IMG/VR virus record: IMGVR_UViG_3300025949_000001
Span: 51,996 to 115,995 of that record
From: a virus
Length of the DNA stretch: 64,000 nt
Reading direction: 5' to 3' (one strand)
Shown here: positions 22,358 to 29,621 of the stretch, one piece after another
Numbering within the stretch: position 1 is the first letter of the stretch
Layout: every line of letters starts with the position of its first letter
Translations under genes and position numbers: made by a program
The notes under the pieces: generated by a model
What the model was told of the DNA's origin: nothing
Seen by the model: only the letters and a program-made list of their open reading frames with translations
The model's database searches: none

Positions 22358-23580
22358 TGGCCCGCCGCCAACGCCGCAGGGCCCGGCTGCGCGGCTGGAT
22401 GCCGAACCGGGTCGCCGCCCGATTCATCTCCGGCGGCAAGCACCAGACGTTCACCTCGATCGCGAAATCGCCGTTCCGCGTAAAGACGATCACGAACAAG
22501 AACAACCGGCGCCAGCAGTACCAGGCCGCGCGCCGACGCGAAGCCCGCGCCCTCGCAGCCGCCAAGCGCAAGGCAGTCCGGGATGCCGCCGCGCAGAAGA
22601 AGGCCTACGCGCGCCGCGCCGCCGAACTGAAGAAACTCGCGCCGAAGCCGCCGCGCAAGCCGCGCCCGAAGTCCCCGCCGATCGCCGTCGACCCGCGCAC
22701 CGGCCAGCCGATCACCTGGCCGCAGGCGCAGAAAGCGCTGCGGGAAGCACAGGAGCGCGCCGAACGCCTCGCCGCAGGGCTGCCCGGCGATGCGCCCGTC
22801 AAGGCGCCGCGCAAGACGGCGGCGAAGAAGACCGCTGCGGCGCGCCCTGCAAACCGCTCCCCGGCCGCGCGCCGCAGCGGGACCGCCCGGCCCAGGAAGC
22901 CCTCGAAGCCCCGCAAGGCGACCGCCATCCCGGCGCCGCCCACTTCGCCCGGCAAGACGCTCACCGGCGTGTACTGGGCGCTGACCTGCGCATGCCAAGG
23001 CACCGGCCGCATCGTCCAATACGCCGACGACGGCACCCCGAACGGCTCGATCTCCTGCCCCACGCACGGACGCAAAGCGCGCGGCGGACGCAAACTCACC
23101 TCCCGGCGCGCGATCAAAGAAGCCGGGCTGCCTGGCCTCGGCTCCTGGCTCGAGGGCAAGACGCGCCGCGGGCGGGGCAACCTCGACAAGAAACAGGAGC
23201 GCGCCCGCGACCGGGCCAAGGCGATACAGAGGCACGCCGGCCCGACCACGCAATGCGGCGCCTGCGACGAGGGCATCGTCAACCGCGGGTTGACCGACCA
23301 GCTGCGCGATGCGTACATCGGCGACCTGATCGCGAAACTCGAAGCGCAGGAAAAGCGGATCCCCCCGAGTCGGACACTGAACGCGGCGGCGCGCAAGGCG
23401 TACCCGTACGACCACTGCCGCCGGTGTGCAGGGCTCGGCCGCGCCCCGAAGGCGGCCGACGGCGACTGGTACGAGAGCGCGGGCCTGAAGGAGAAGCACC
23501 GGTTGACACCGCGCGAGAAAGCCGCCGGGCAGATCGACCCGGCGCTGCGTATCCGCAACTCCCGCACCCGGCGCGGCTGA
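22357..23580 (+). CDS. Large basic protein with DnaJ-type CxxCxGxG-like motifs
   Basis: 407 residues, strongly Lys/Arg/Ala-rich, especially residues 1-190, so likely binds nucleic acid. Three cysteine groups, CACQGTG, CGACDEG and CRRCAGLG, resemble the zinc modules of DnaJ and of actinobacterial mobile-element transfer proteins. Its position immediately after the translocase suggests a transfer accessory or DNA-binding role. No enzymatic motif is seen. Confidence 0.63.
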   Translation: MARRQRRRARLRGWMPNRVAARFISGGKHQTFTSIAKSPFRVKTITNKNNRRQQYQAARRREARALAAAKRKAVRDAAAQKKAYARRAAELKKLAPKPPRKPRPKSPPIAVDPRTGQPITWPQAQKALREAQERAERLAAGLPGDAPVKAPRKTAAKKTAAARPANRSPAARRSGTARPRKPSKPRKATAIPAPPTSPGKTLTGVYWALTCACQGTGRIVQYADDGTPNGSISCPTHGRKARGGRKLTSRRAIKEAGLPGLGSWLEGKTRRGRGNLDKKQERARDRAKAIQRHAGPTTQCGACDEGIVNRGLTDQLRDAYIGDLIAKLEAQEKRIPPSRTLNAAARKAYPYDHCRRCAGLGRAPKAADGDWYESAGLKEKHRLTPREKAAGQIDPALRIRNSRTRRG

Positions 23581-23660
23581 GCGCTCGGCGCTGCGGCACT
23601 GCTCGCGTTCGGGCGCTGACTGCGATACTGGCCGCAGCCACCCCGCGACCGAGGAGAACC

Positions 23661-23816
23661 GTGGACACGACCACCGCCGAGACCGCCACGCGCACCGAAC
23701 TGGTCGGCAACGTGCGCGACCTGCGACACGTCCCGCTGCGGCAGATCGCCGCGCAAGCCGCCGCGAGGGCAGGCAACACAGCCGGGCGCGCCGGGGAGTT
23801 CAACTCGTCAATCTGA
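23661..23816 (+). CDS. Short hypothetical protein
   Basis: 51 residues (MDTTTAETATRTELVGNVRD ... GEFNSSI). GTG 23661 has GAGGAG, and a TGC-GATACT extended -10 lies at 23626-23634, so it may have its own promoter. No family can be assigned. Confidence 0.5.
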   Translation: MDTTTAETATRTELVGNVRDLRHVPLRQIAAQAAARAGNTAGRAGEFNSSI

Positions 23817-23845
23817 CGGCGCGACGGGCAGCACCCGCGCGACCA

Positions 23846-23868
23846 AGCCCCGTTCATCCGGCGGGGCT
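23846..23868 (+). terminator. Weak hairpin terminator
   Basis: AGCCCCG (23846-23852) pairs with CGGGGCT (23862-23868), nine-base loop, no strong T-run. It follows the 51-residue gene and precedes 170 bp of apparently non-coding DNA. Confidence 0.4.
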
Positions 23869-24042
23869 CCCGCTTATGTGTGGCAGGCGTGCCTCACGAC
23901 CCCGTGTCCGGCCGCGTCCGATCCGTGTTGCGCGGCAGATTCCCACCCGCCACACTCGGCGCAGAAACAATCACGCCCGCCCCAATGACCAGTGAGGACG
24001 GGCTGCGCGTCCGTTCGAATGCTTGGCGGCTACGCTCACCAT

Positions 24043-24483
24043 ATGGACTTTCGCATCAGGGACTTCATTGCTGCGCGGCTGGACGAGCGGGAGACGGCGG
24101 CGAAGCGCGCCATCGAAGCGTCCGGCGGCGAGATCTGGCGCGCATCGGACGGCGGACTGTACCCCGAAGACAATCCCTCGCAGCACCCGGGGGCGTTCCT
24201 GGCGGACTACTACGGCTTCACCGACCCCGACTACGGCGATCACATCGCGCTTCATGATCCCACGTGGACGCTGCGGGACATCACGGCGAAGCGGCAGATC
24301 CTCGGCGCATACGATCGCGCTACCGCCCGCTTTGACGAAGCCCTCAGCAGTCCGCCCGACATCGACGCCGACGCTAGCGCCTTCAGCGCGCGGTCTCACA
24401 TGGATCTGGTGTTGCGGCTGCTGGCCGCGATCGATGCGGATCACTCGGACTTCAACCCGACATGGAAGCTGGACGTGTCATGA
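24043..24483 (+). CDS. DUF6221-like protein
   Basis: 146 residues with the pattern DFIAARLDERETAAKRAIEA at the start, a middle DPxYGDHIALHDP and RQILGAYDRA, and an end HMDLVLRLLAAID. This matches the actinobacterial and actinophage family DUF6221, of unknown function. A TACGCT -10 ends six bases before ATG 24043, suggesting a leaderless message. It heads a short plus-strand group of ATGA-coupled genes. Confidence 0.65.
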   Translation: MDFRIRDFIAARLDERETAAKRAIEASGGEIWRASDGGLYPEDNPSQHPGAFLADYYGFTDPDYGDHIALHDPTWTLRDITAKRQILGAYDRATARFDEALSSPPDIDADASAFSARSHMDLVLRLLAAIDADHSDFNPTWKLDVS

Positions 24484-24851
24484 CAGGCGAGCTCGGACCG
24501 CTGGTGGTCCGCAAGTTCTCGATCCCGCTGAGCGTTTCCGCTGCCGACCTGGCCGACGCGCAGGAGATGCGCGAGCACGAACGCCGCTTGGCCGGCATGT
24601 CGCCCGAGGAGCGTGCCGAGCGTCAGGCGCGACAGGACGCCGAACGGGCGGTCGCGCTCGCCTCCGCAGTCGCCGACTGGCGGGTTGTGCGCGATCGGCT
24701 TGCCGGGAACGGGCCGGCGCTCGCCGCGTTGAAGATCCATCGCCCGGCCGATAGCGGTTCTTTCGCAGGCGTCGTGTGTGCGCAGCGCGAGCGCAGCGAT
24801 GATCCAGACGAGTGGCCGTGCGAGACGTTCACCGCGATCAAGGAGGCGTGA
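24480..24851 (+). CDS. Hypothetical protein
   Basis: 123 residues with a highly charged helix (AQEMREHERRLAGMSPEERAE) in the first half. Start overlaps the DUF6221-like stop (ATGA). No family recognised. Confidence 0.6.
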   Translation: MTGELGPLVVRKFSIPLSVSAADLADAQEMREHERRLAGMSPEERAERQARQDAERAVALASAVADWRVVRDRLAGNGPALAALKIHRPADSGSFAGVVCAQRERSDDPDEWPCETFTAIKEA

Positions 24852-24853
24852 CC

Positions 24854-25084
24854 GTGGAGCTGCCGAAGGAGATCCGCGTCGAGTCCGACCGGACCGGTGC
24901 CCCGCGCGTCACGATCGACGGGCAACCGCTGCTCTGGTACACGGCGGGGATCGTCGTGCCGCCGCCTTCGCGCGACCAGATGCCGACGGTCGTGCTCACG
25001 ATCCCGGCGGAGAAGGTCGTCATGGTCAACGAGATGCAGCCGCCCGCGACCGGCTTGCCTGAGGGGAGTTCACAAAGCGCATGA
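24854..25084 (+). CDS. Small hypothetical protein
   Basis: 76 residues, beta-rich (RVTIDGQPLLWYTAGIVV), typical of small phage proteins with an EIRVESD...VTIDG opening. GTG 24854 is chosen because AAGGAGG lies seven bases upstream. Confidence 0.57.
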   Translation: MELPKEIRVESDRTGAPRVTIDGQPLLWYTAGIVVPPPSRDQMPTVVLTIPAEKVVMVNEMQPPATGLPEGSSQSA

Positions 25085-25206
25085 TGGGCGGCGGAAATCG
25101 GTCTCGGCCGCCCCGTGTTCGGGCGAGTGCACCTATCGCATTACGGCTTGTGGGCCCAGTGTTGCTCGCTTTTATGTTGCTCGCGGTGCTGCGCTTCGGG
25201 CGATAA
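25081..25206 (+). CDS. Tiny single-span membrane protein
   Basis: 41 residues: basic start (GGGNRSRPPRVRAS) and one hydrophobic segment (IALRLVGPVLLAFMLLAVL). ATG 25081 overlaps the previous TGA as ATGA, and a hairpin begins two bases after its TAA. Small size leaves some doubt. Confidence 0.45.
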   Translation: MMGGGNRSRPPRVRASAPIALRLVGPVLLAFMLLAVLRFGR

Positions 25207-25207
25207 G

Positions 25208-25228
25208 CGGGATGCAGTCTGCATCCCG
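25208..25228 (+). terminator. Hairpin after the tiny membrane gene
   Basis: CGGGATGCA (25208-25216) pairs perfectly with TGCATCCCG (25220-25228), three-base loop, followed by ATTTC. Likely ends the 24.0-25.2 kb group. The rest of the gap to 25413 belongs, at least partly, to the IS607 left end and shows no gene. Confidence 0.45.
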
Positions 25229-25413
25229 GATTTCATGCGACGGCGAATAGGTCAAGCCCCGGCTAGTCCGGGTACTGCGTCGCTTCCCATGGCTGCGGCT
25301 TCGGCCGGAACGAGATCACATCCTGGCCGTCGCCCGTGTGGGTCCATTCGGAGCGGGCACCTGCCCCGCTGAATCTCAGTAAGTCTCAGTCCTTCTAGGC
25401 GTATACTGGGCGA

Positions 25414-25983
25414 GTGAAGCTTTCGGAGTGGGCGCGCCGCGAAGGCGTGCACTACCAGACCGCGTGGGAGTGGGCGAAGAACGGGCGCATGCCCGTGCCC
25501 GCCTACCAGACCCCGTCCGGGACATGGATGGTGCGCACCGAACCCGACGCGCCCACCGGGCGCGTCGTCGCCTACGCCCGCGTCTCCAGCGCCGACCAGA
25601 AGCCCGATCTCGAGCGCCAGGCCGGGCGCGTGGTGACGGGCGCGACCGCCCGAGGTCTCGCCGTCGCCGAAGTCGTCACCGAGATCGGTTCCGGACTGAA
25701 CGGCGAGCGCCGCAAACTGCACCGGATCCTCGCCGACCCCACCGCCGCAGTGATCGTGGTCGAGCACCGCGACCGGCTCGCGCGCTTCGGTGTCGAGCAT
25801 CTCGATGCCGCCCTGCAAGCGAACGGCCGCCGCATCGTCGTCCTCGAACACGACGAGACCAGCGACGACCTCGTACGGGACGTGGCCGAGGTACTCACCT
25901 CGATGTGCGCCCGGCTGTACGGGCGCCGCTCCGCCAGGAACCGGGCCGCGCGCGGCATCGCCGCCGCGACGGGCGAGCGCTGA
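25414..25983 (+). CDS. tnpA: IS607 transposase TnpA (serine recombinase)
   Basis: 189 residues. The MerR-like N-terminal HTH (KLSEWARREGVHYQTAWEWA) binds DNA; the resolvase domain follows with YARVSSADQ (catalytic Ser about residue 57), LERQ, and EHRDRLARFG with conserved Arg residues. It makes double-strand staggered cuts through a phosphoserine link and excises or inserts the element as a circle. A TATACT -10 at 25402-25407 ends six bases before GTG 25414, indicating a leaderless message. Confidence 0.92.
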   Translation: MKLSEWARREGVHYQTAWEWAKNGRMPVPAYQTPSGTWMVRTEPDAPTGRVVAYARVSSADQKPDLERQAGRVVTGATARGLAVAEVVTEIGSGLNGERRKLHRILADPTAAVIVVEHRDRLARFGVEHLDAALQANGRRIVVLEHDETSDDLVRDVAEVLTSMCARLYGRRSARNRAARGIAAATGER

Positions 25984-25986
25984 TCC

Positions 25987-27366
25987 ATGGCCGTGCAGGC
26001 CTACCGGTTCGCCCTCGACCCGACGCCGGCCCAGGCGCGCAACCTCGCGCGGCATGCCGGCGCGGCGCGGGTCGCGTTCAACTGGGGACTCTCGGCGGTC
26101 AGGGCGAACTTGTCCCAGCGTGAGGCCGAACGCTTCTACGGCATCGACGGCGACGACCTTACCCCGGCGCTTGGCTGGTCGATGTATGCGCTGCGCAAGG
26201 CCTGGAACCAAGCCAAGGGCGACATAGCTCCATGGTGGTCGGAATGCTCGAAAGAGGCGTACGCCAGCGGGCTGGAGCAACTCGCCCGCGCGTTGAAGAA
26301 CTGGTCCGACTCCAAACGCGGCAAGCGCGCCGGCCGACCGGTCGGGTTCCCGCGGTTCAAGGCGAAGCGTCGCGCTGCGCCGTCGGTGAGATTCACTACC
26401 GGGACAATCCGCGTCGAAGCCGACCGCATGCACGTGACGCTGCCGGTGCTGGGCCGGATCAAGACGCACGAGTCCACGCGCAAATTGGAGCGCAGGGTCG
26501 CGAACGGCACCGCGCGGATCCTGTCCGCGACCGTGCGCCTTGAGGCGGCCCGCTGGTTCGTCGCGTTCACCGTCGAAATCCGGCGACCCGAGAAGTCCCC
26601 GCGCCGACCGGACGCGGTAGTCGGCGTCGACCTGGGAATCAAGACGCTGGCCGTCCTGTCCGAGGGCGAGCCGGTCGGGAACTCGCGGTACTACGATGCG
26701 GCGCGCCGGAAGTTGGCCCGCACCTCGCGCACCGTTTCGCGCCGCCAAGGACCGGACCGGCGCACCGGGCAGGCCCCTTCTAGCCGGTGGGTGCGGGCGA
26801 ACGCCGCGCGCAACAGAGTCCACCGCCGGGTTGGAAACCTGCGCCGCGACGGGATCCACAAACTCACCACCGCGCTGGCCCGCGAGTACGGCACGGTCGT
26901 GGTCGAGGACCTGAACGTCGCCGGGATGGTCCGCAACCGGCGGCTCGCACGCGCGATCTCCGACGCCGGGTTCGGCGAGATTCGCCGCCAGTTGGCGTAT
27001 AAGGCGGCGTGGAACGGCGGCCGGCTCGCCGTGGCGGACCGCTGGTTTCCCAGTTCCAAGACGTGCTCGGGCTGCGGGGCAGTGAAACCCAAACTGTCCC
27101 TGGCCGAGCGCACCTACACCTGCATCGAATGCGGACTGGTCTTGGATCGGGACCTGAACGCGGCGCTCAACCTCAAGCAGTTGGTTGAGCGCACCGTCGC
27201 CGGGAGTGGCCCGGAGACGTTAAACGGACGTGGAGCCGACCGTAAGACCAGCGTGCTGGCAGGTGGCCGTGAAGCGTCTACCCCGCACCCGGCTCTCGCC
27301 GGGGTAAGACGGGGACTCTTGCCGGGCAACCGGCAAGTCCTAGGCAGGCATTCGCTGAAACTCTAG
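25987..27366 (+). CDS. tnpB: TnpB RNA-guided nuclease of the IS607 element
   Basis: 459 residues. Catalytic Asp in VGVDLGI (about 215), Glu in VVVEDLNVAGM (about 306), Asp in LDRDLNAALN (about 389), and the zinc finger CSGCG...CIECG before it; all intact. The C-terminal 55 residues after the last catalytic Asp are Gly/Arg-rich and their DNA folds into hairpins such as CTTGCCGGGCAACCGGCAAG (about 27317-27336), as expected where the omega-RNA overlaps the gene. It is only distantly like the TnpB at 16.5 kb. ATG 25987 starts four bases after tnpA. Confidence 0.93.
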   Translation: MAVQAYRFALDPTPAQARNLARHAGAARVAFNWGLSAVRANLSQREAERFYGIDGDDLTPALGWSMYALRKAWNQAKGDIAPWWSECSKEAYASGLEQLARALKNWSDSKRGKRAGRPVGFPRFKAKRRAAPSVRFTTGTIRVEADRMHVTLPVLGRIKTHESTRKLERRVANGTARILSATVRLEAARWFVAFTVEIRRPEKSPRRPDAVVGVDLGIKTLAVLSEGEPVGNSRYYDAARRKLARTSRTVSRRQGPDRRTGQAPSSRWVRANAARNRVHRRVGNLRRDGIHKLTTALAREYGTVVVEDLNVAGMVRNRRLARAISDAGFGEIRRQLAYKAAWNGGRLAVADRWFPSSKTCSGCGAVKPKLSLAERTYTCIECGLVLDRDLNAALNLKQLVERTVAGSGPETLNGRGADRKTSVLAGGREASTPHPALAGVRRGLLPGNRQVLGRHSLKL

Positions 27367-27732
27367 GAACGGTCGCGCTCCCAGTCCTCGCCGAACACCA
27401 GCTCGTGGCTCGGCACGCCAAGCTGGCTCACTAGGAACAGCACCTGCGTCGGGGCCTCACGCGGCGTCTCGTCGGGCTCGACCTTGAACAGCGCGTCGAT
27501 CGGCCCTTCCGGGAAGGCCACCGAGCAGCGTGCGGGCGGCATGGTCGCCCCGTCGCGCAACCTGATGTCTACGGATCGCGAGAGGTTGGCGTCGGTCTGC
27601 TGCGCGAGCAAGCCGAGGGCTGTTTCCAGTGGCGAGCGCAGCACCATCTCGACGCGCGTGCTGTCGATCAACGCGGTGGGGGCCGGGCCAGGCGACCGTC
27701 AGGAGCATCTCGCGGGACGGGGTGAGGGGCAT
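27363..27732 (-). pseudogene. Hypothetical gene with a +1 frameshift in a C-run
   Basis: ATG 27732 opens MPLTPSREMLLTVAWPGP, then the frame breaks at GGCCCCCACC (about 27677-27686). The +1 frame continues TALIDSTRVEMVLRSPLETALGLL for a further 100 residues to TAG 27363, but has no ordinary start of its own, only TTG 27671. Removing one C gives a smooth product of 122 residues. Either a real mutation, a sequencing error in the C5 run, or programmed slippage. No family recognised. The stop overlaps the end of the IS607 tnpB. Confidence 0.5.
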
Positions 27733-27753
27733 GGCTCAAGTGTCTCGCACGAC

Positions 27754-27919
27754 TGGTAGGCCGAGGGACTCGAACCCTCATCTCCCGAACGCGGACCAGG
27801 CCGCTCAGCCCCGGGCTCTAGAAACCCATCGCGCCCACGCGTCCGCGGGGAAACGCTGCGGCGTCGGAATCGCCGCTCGCCGCGACTGTCGGGTGTTCTG
27901 CCCGCTGAACTATCGGCCC
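27754..27919 (-). tRNA. tRNA-like gene split at the anticodon loop by about 93 nt
   Basis: The 5' half (27919-27889) reads acceptor GGGCCGA, TA, D-arm GTTC-AGCGGGCA-GAAC, A, then CCCGA. The 3' half (27788-27754) reads TCGGG, AGAT, T-arm GAGGG-TTCGAGT-CCCTC, GGCCT-A-CCA. CCCGA and TCGGG pair as an anticodon stem, but 100 nt instead of seven lie between. The acceptor pairs for five of seven positions, two bases short of normal. The insert holds two more 7-base-loop hairpins (ATTCCGA, TTCTAGA). A decayed tRNA, an interrupted one, or an attachment-site remnant are all possible; the amino acid cannot be assigned. Confidence 0.35.
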
Positions 27920-27962
27920 ATGACCGGCGTCGCACCTACTACGAGGATAGCCCGGCAAAGCG

Positions 27963-27993
27963 AAACGCCCCCAGCTCGAAAGCCGAGGGCGTT
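27963..27993 (-). terminator. Rho-independent terminator of the 28-32 kb operon
   Basis: On the minus strand AACGCCCTCGGC (27993-27982) pairs with GCTGGGGGCGTT (27975-27964) through twelve base pairs including G-T pairs, loop TTTCGA, then TCGCTTT. It would end transcription from the minus-strand genes 32058 to 28212. Between it and 28212 a further hairpin (28052-28068, GGGGGC/GCCCCC) and a tRNA-like T-arm are found. Confidence 0.75.
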
Positions 27994-28085
27994 CGCCGGG
28001 TCTGCCGTCGTCCGCTTCACTGCTGCGGCACCGGACAGGACCCTCGCGGGCGGGGGCAGATCGCCCCCTCAATCGGTAGTCTCGC

Positions 28086-28199
28086 GGCGCGCCCGTCGGA
28101 GTCGAACCGACCCCTGACCCTTACCCCTGGGCCGTAGCCCTCAGGATTCCGGCTTGCGGGCCGGTCGAGTCAGATGCCACCCGTACACTTCCAGGCGCG
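28086..28199 (-). other. T-arm-bearing structured RNA, possible degenerate tRNA
   Basis: Minus strand: GTCGG-TTCGACT-CCGAC is a canonical T-arm, followed by GGGCGCG that pairs with CGCGCCT at 28199-28193. The segment also contains CCGGC-CCGCAA-GCCGG and GGGC-TACG-GCCC hairpins, but no seven-base anticodon loop with T33 and no normal D-arm. It is therefore not called as a tRNA. It lies 12 bp beyond the last gene of the operon, upstream of the terminator. Confidence 0.28.
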
Positions 28200-28211
28200 C
28201 CTACGGCCAGG

Positions 28212-28403
28212 TTACTCTTCCCATCCCGCCTGACATAGGCAAACGAGTTTGATCTCGTACCGTTCACGGCTGGTGGTCACGGTGTCGTTGTAGACCTCGA
28301 CATCGCAGGCACCCCAGCTGTGTTCTTCGCGTTCGTGGTCGCAGATGCACGTGCCCTGGAAGGTGGGGAACTCCTCCCAGCCGTCTTCGTCGTCCGCGCT
28401 CAC
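28212..28403 (-). CDS. Small Cys/Glu-rich protein
   Basis: 63 residues with TCICDHEREEHSWGACD and a later CLC, a possible metal site. GTG 28403 overlaps the stop of the upstream gene (GTGA). Last gene of the minus-strand operon. Confidence 0.52.
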   Translation of the reverse strand: MSADDEDGWEEFPTFQGTCICDHEREEHSWGACDVEVYNDTVTTSRERYEIKLVCLCQAGWEE

Positions 28404-28789
28404 AGCGTCTTCGGCTTCAGGTCCGCGACGTCCTCCACGTACGTGCCGCCGCCGTTTCCCGTGGCCGCCTTGCCATCGGGCAGGTAGTTCAGGAAATAGT
28501 CCAACCGGCCGCCGACCACCACCAGGTCGTAGCGCTGCAGCTTGCCCGTGAACCCCTCGCGGGCGCAGCCCCAGGCGCGCAGCAGCATGAACCGGTCGAT
28601 AGGCGCGGTGAACTGCGCGGTCTGGCCGCACCGCGAGCAGGTGGCGTCGGTGAGAGTGAACTCCGGCGCGGCAGGATGGGGGTGGGCGCCGGTAGTCTGC
28701 CAGTCGTGGCGCTCGCGGTCGTTTTTGATCCGCGTCGGGGTGGCCGGTTTGGCGTCCCGTGGTTCGGCTGCTCGCCGTCGCCAGTTCAT
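28400..28789 (-). CDS. Zinc-ribbon-like hypothetical protein
   Basis: 129 residues. A basic start, then TCSRCGQTAQF with a second Cys at WGCARE, then a beta-rich end RYDLVVVGGRLDYFLNYL. ATG 28789 begins one base after the upstream stop. No recognised family; the RCGxxAxFxA pattern is common in small actinophage proteins. Confidence 0.6.
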   Translation of the reverse strand: MNWRRRAAEPRDAKPATPTRIKNDRERHDWQTTGAHPHPAAPEFTLTDATCSRCGQTAQFTAPIDRFMLLRAWGCAREGFTGKLQRYDLVVVGGRLDYFLNYLPDGKAATGNGGGTYVEDVADLKPKTL

Positions 28790-28790
28790 A

Positions 28791-29174
28791 TCAAGCCTCG
28801 ATCTGTCGTCGGACGACTTCGCCGGGAACCGGTTCGCGAGACTTCGCTCCACGCACGAGCCAGACCCGCTCGCGCGGCTCGGCGCCTGGTCGACGGAAGT
28901 CGCCGCCCTCCCACGCGGAGACGATATCGATGTCGTGCTCCAGAATCCCCGAGAGCGCTTCGGCGACGCGCGGCATGTCCAACTCATCGCTGATGCCGTC
29001 GAGGTCTTTGCTAAACAGAGCGACCGCCCGCACCTGATCGTCGGGCGTGCGCCGCAACGGCATGACGACCGAGAAGAAATCGCCGTCCACCCGCCGCGCG
29101 GCGTCGATGAATGCCTCGACGCGGTCGGGATCGTCGTAGAGGAATGACGTGACGTGCACGTGCCGGTAGCTCAC
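28791..29174 (-). CDS. Hypothetical protein
   Basis: 127 residues, alpha/beta, with RHVHVTSFLYDDPDRVEAFIDAA and a later FSVVMPLRRTPDD; compact and acidic. GTG 29174 has GGAGG. Operon member between two other unknowns. No family recognised. Confidence 0.6.
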   Translation of the reverse strand: MSYRHVHVTSFLYDDPDRVEAFIDAARRVDGDFFSVVMPLRRTPDDQVRAVALFSKDLDGISDELDMPRVAEALSGILEHDIDIVSAWEGGDFRRPGAEPRERVWLVRGAKSREPVPGEVVRRQIEA

Positions 29175-29175
29175 G

Positions 29176-29406
29176 TCAGCCTCCGATCGCGTGCTGGTCG
29201 CGCACAACCTCGCCATCTATCACGGTGGGCTTGGGTGTCGCCTTGATCCGATAGGCGAGGGATGGCGTGTCCTGCCAAATCATCATCTCGGTGCCCTCGA
29301 AATCCGTGATCTCCTCGGCTGTGATCATCACTTCGCCGCCGAGACGCGAGACGAGTATCCCGATCAGCCAGTTGCGCAGTTCGACGGCATCCGTTGGTCC
29401 GCTCAT
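29176..29406 (-). CDS. Small hypothetical protein
   Basis: 76 residues with AVELRNWLIGILVSRLGGEVMITAEEI, a helix-strand pattern, then WQDTPSLAYRIKA. ATG 29406 overlaps the upstream stop as ATGA. No family. Confidence 0.55.
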   Translation of the reverse strand: MSGPTDAVELRNWLIGILVSRLGGEVMITAEEITDFEGTEMMIWQDTPSLAYRIKATPKPTVIDGEVVRDQHAIGG

Positions 29407-29621
29407 TGGCTCCCCGTTCCCGGGCGCTGGATCGTGAAATGCGTAGGCACCGTGAACGATTCGCCGGCGCCGCATCGGGAGCAAGTCCCAGCGAAGGTGA
29501 TGAAGTCGGGCTCGCGGGACACTCCCGGCGTGAACAGCGTCGGCCCGATGGAGTGGTGACGCCAGGAATGGCCGATAACGCAGCAGACCAGCCGCCGCCA
29601 GCGGGTACTTTTCCGATTCAA
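29403..29621 (-). CDS. Small zinc-ribbon protein with TTG start
   Basis: 72 residues with CCVIGHSWRHH, CSRCG and HFTI; the Cys/His positions could hold one zinc. TTG 29621 overlaps the upstream TGA (TTGA), the only in-frame start that fits the operon's coupling pattern. Confidence 0.52.
   Translation of the reverse strand: MNRKSTRWRRLVCCVIGHSWRHHSIGPTLFTPGVSREPDFITFAGTCSRCGAGESFTVPTHFTIQRPGTGSQ

Larger units (their letters stand above)
25230..27366 (+). mobile_element. IS607-type element (limits approximate)
   Basis: Contains a TnpA serine recombinase and a TnpB in the usual head-to-tail order. IS607 elements have no terminal inverted repeats and make no target duplication, so ends cannot be fixed from the sequence. 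Short direct repeats TCTCAGT at 25374 and 25384 precede tnpA and may be recombinase sites. The right limit is at or just past the end of tnpB, where the reverse-strand gene's stop overlaps. Confidence 0.68.

Noticed and set aside
25414-25983. Serine recombinase as the element's integrase
   Set aside because: Size, N-terminal MerR-like HTH and adjacency to tnpB identify it as IS607 TnpA. No tyrosine integrase or large serine integrase was seen in the window.
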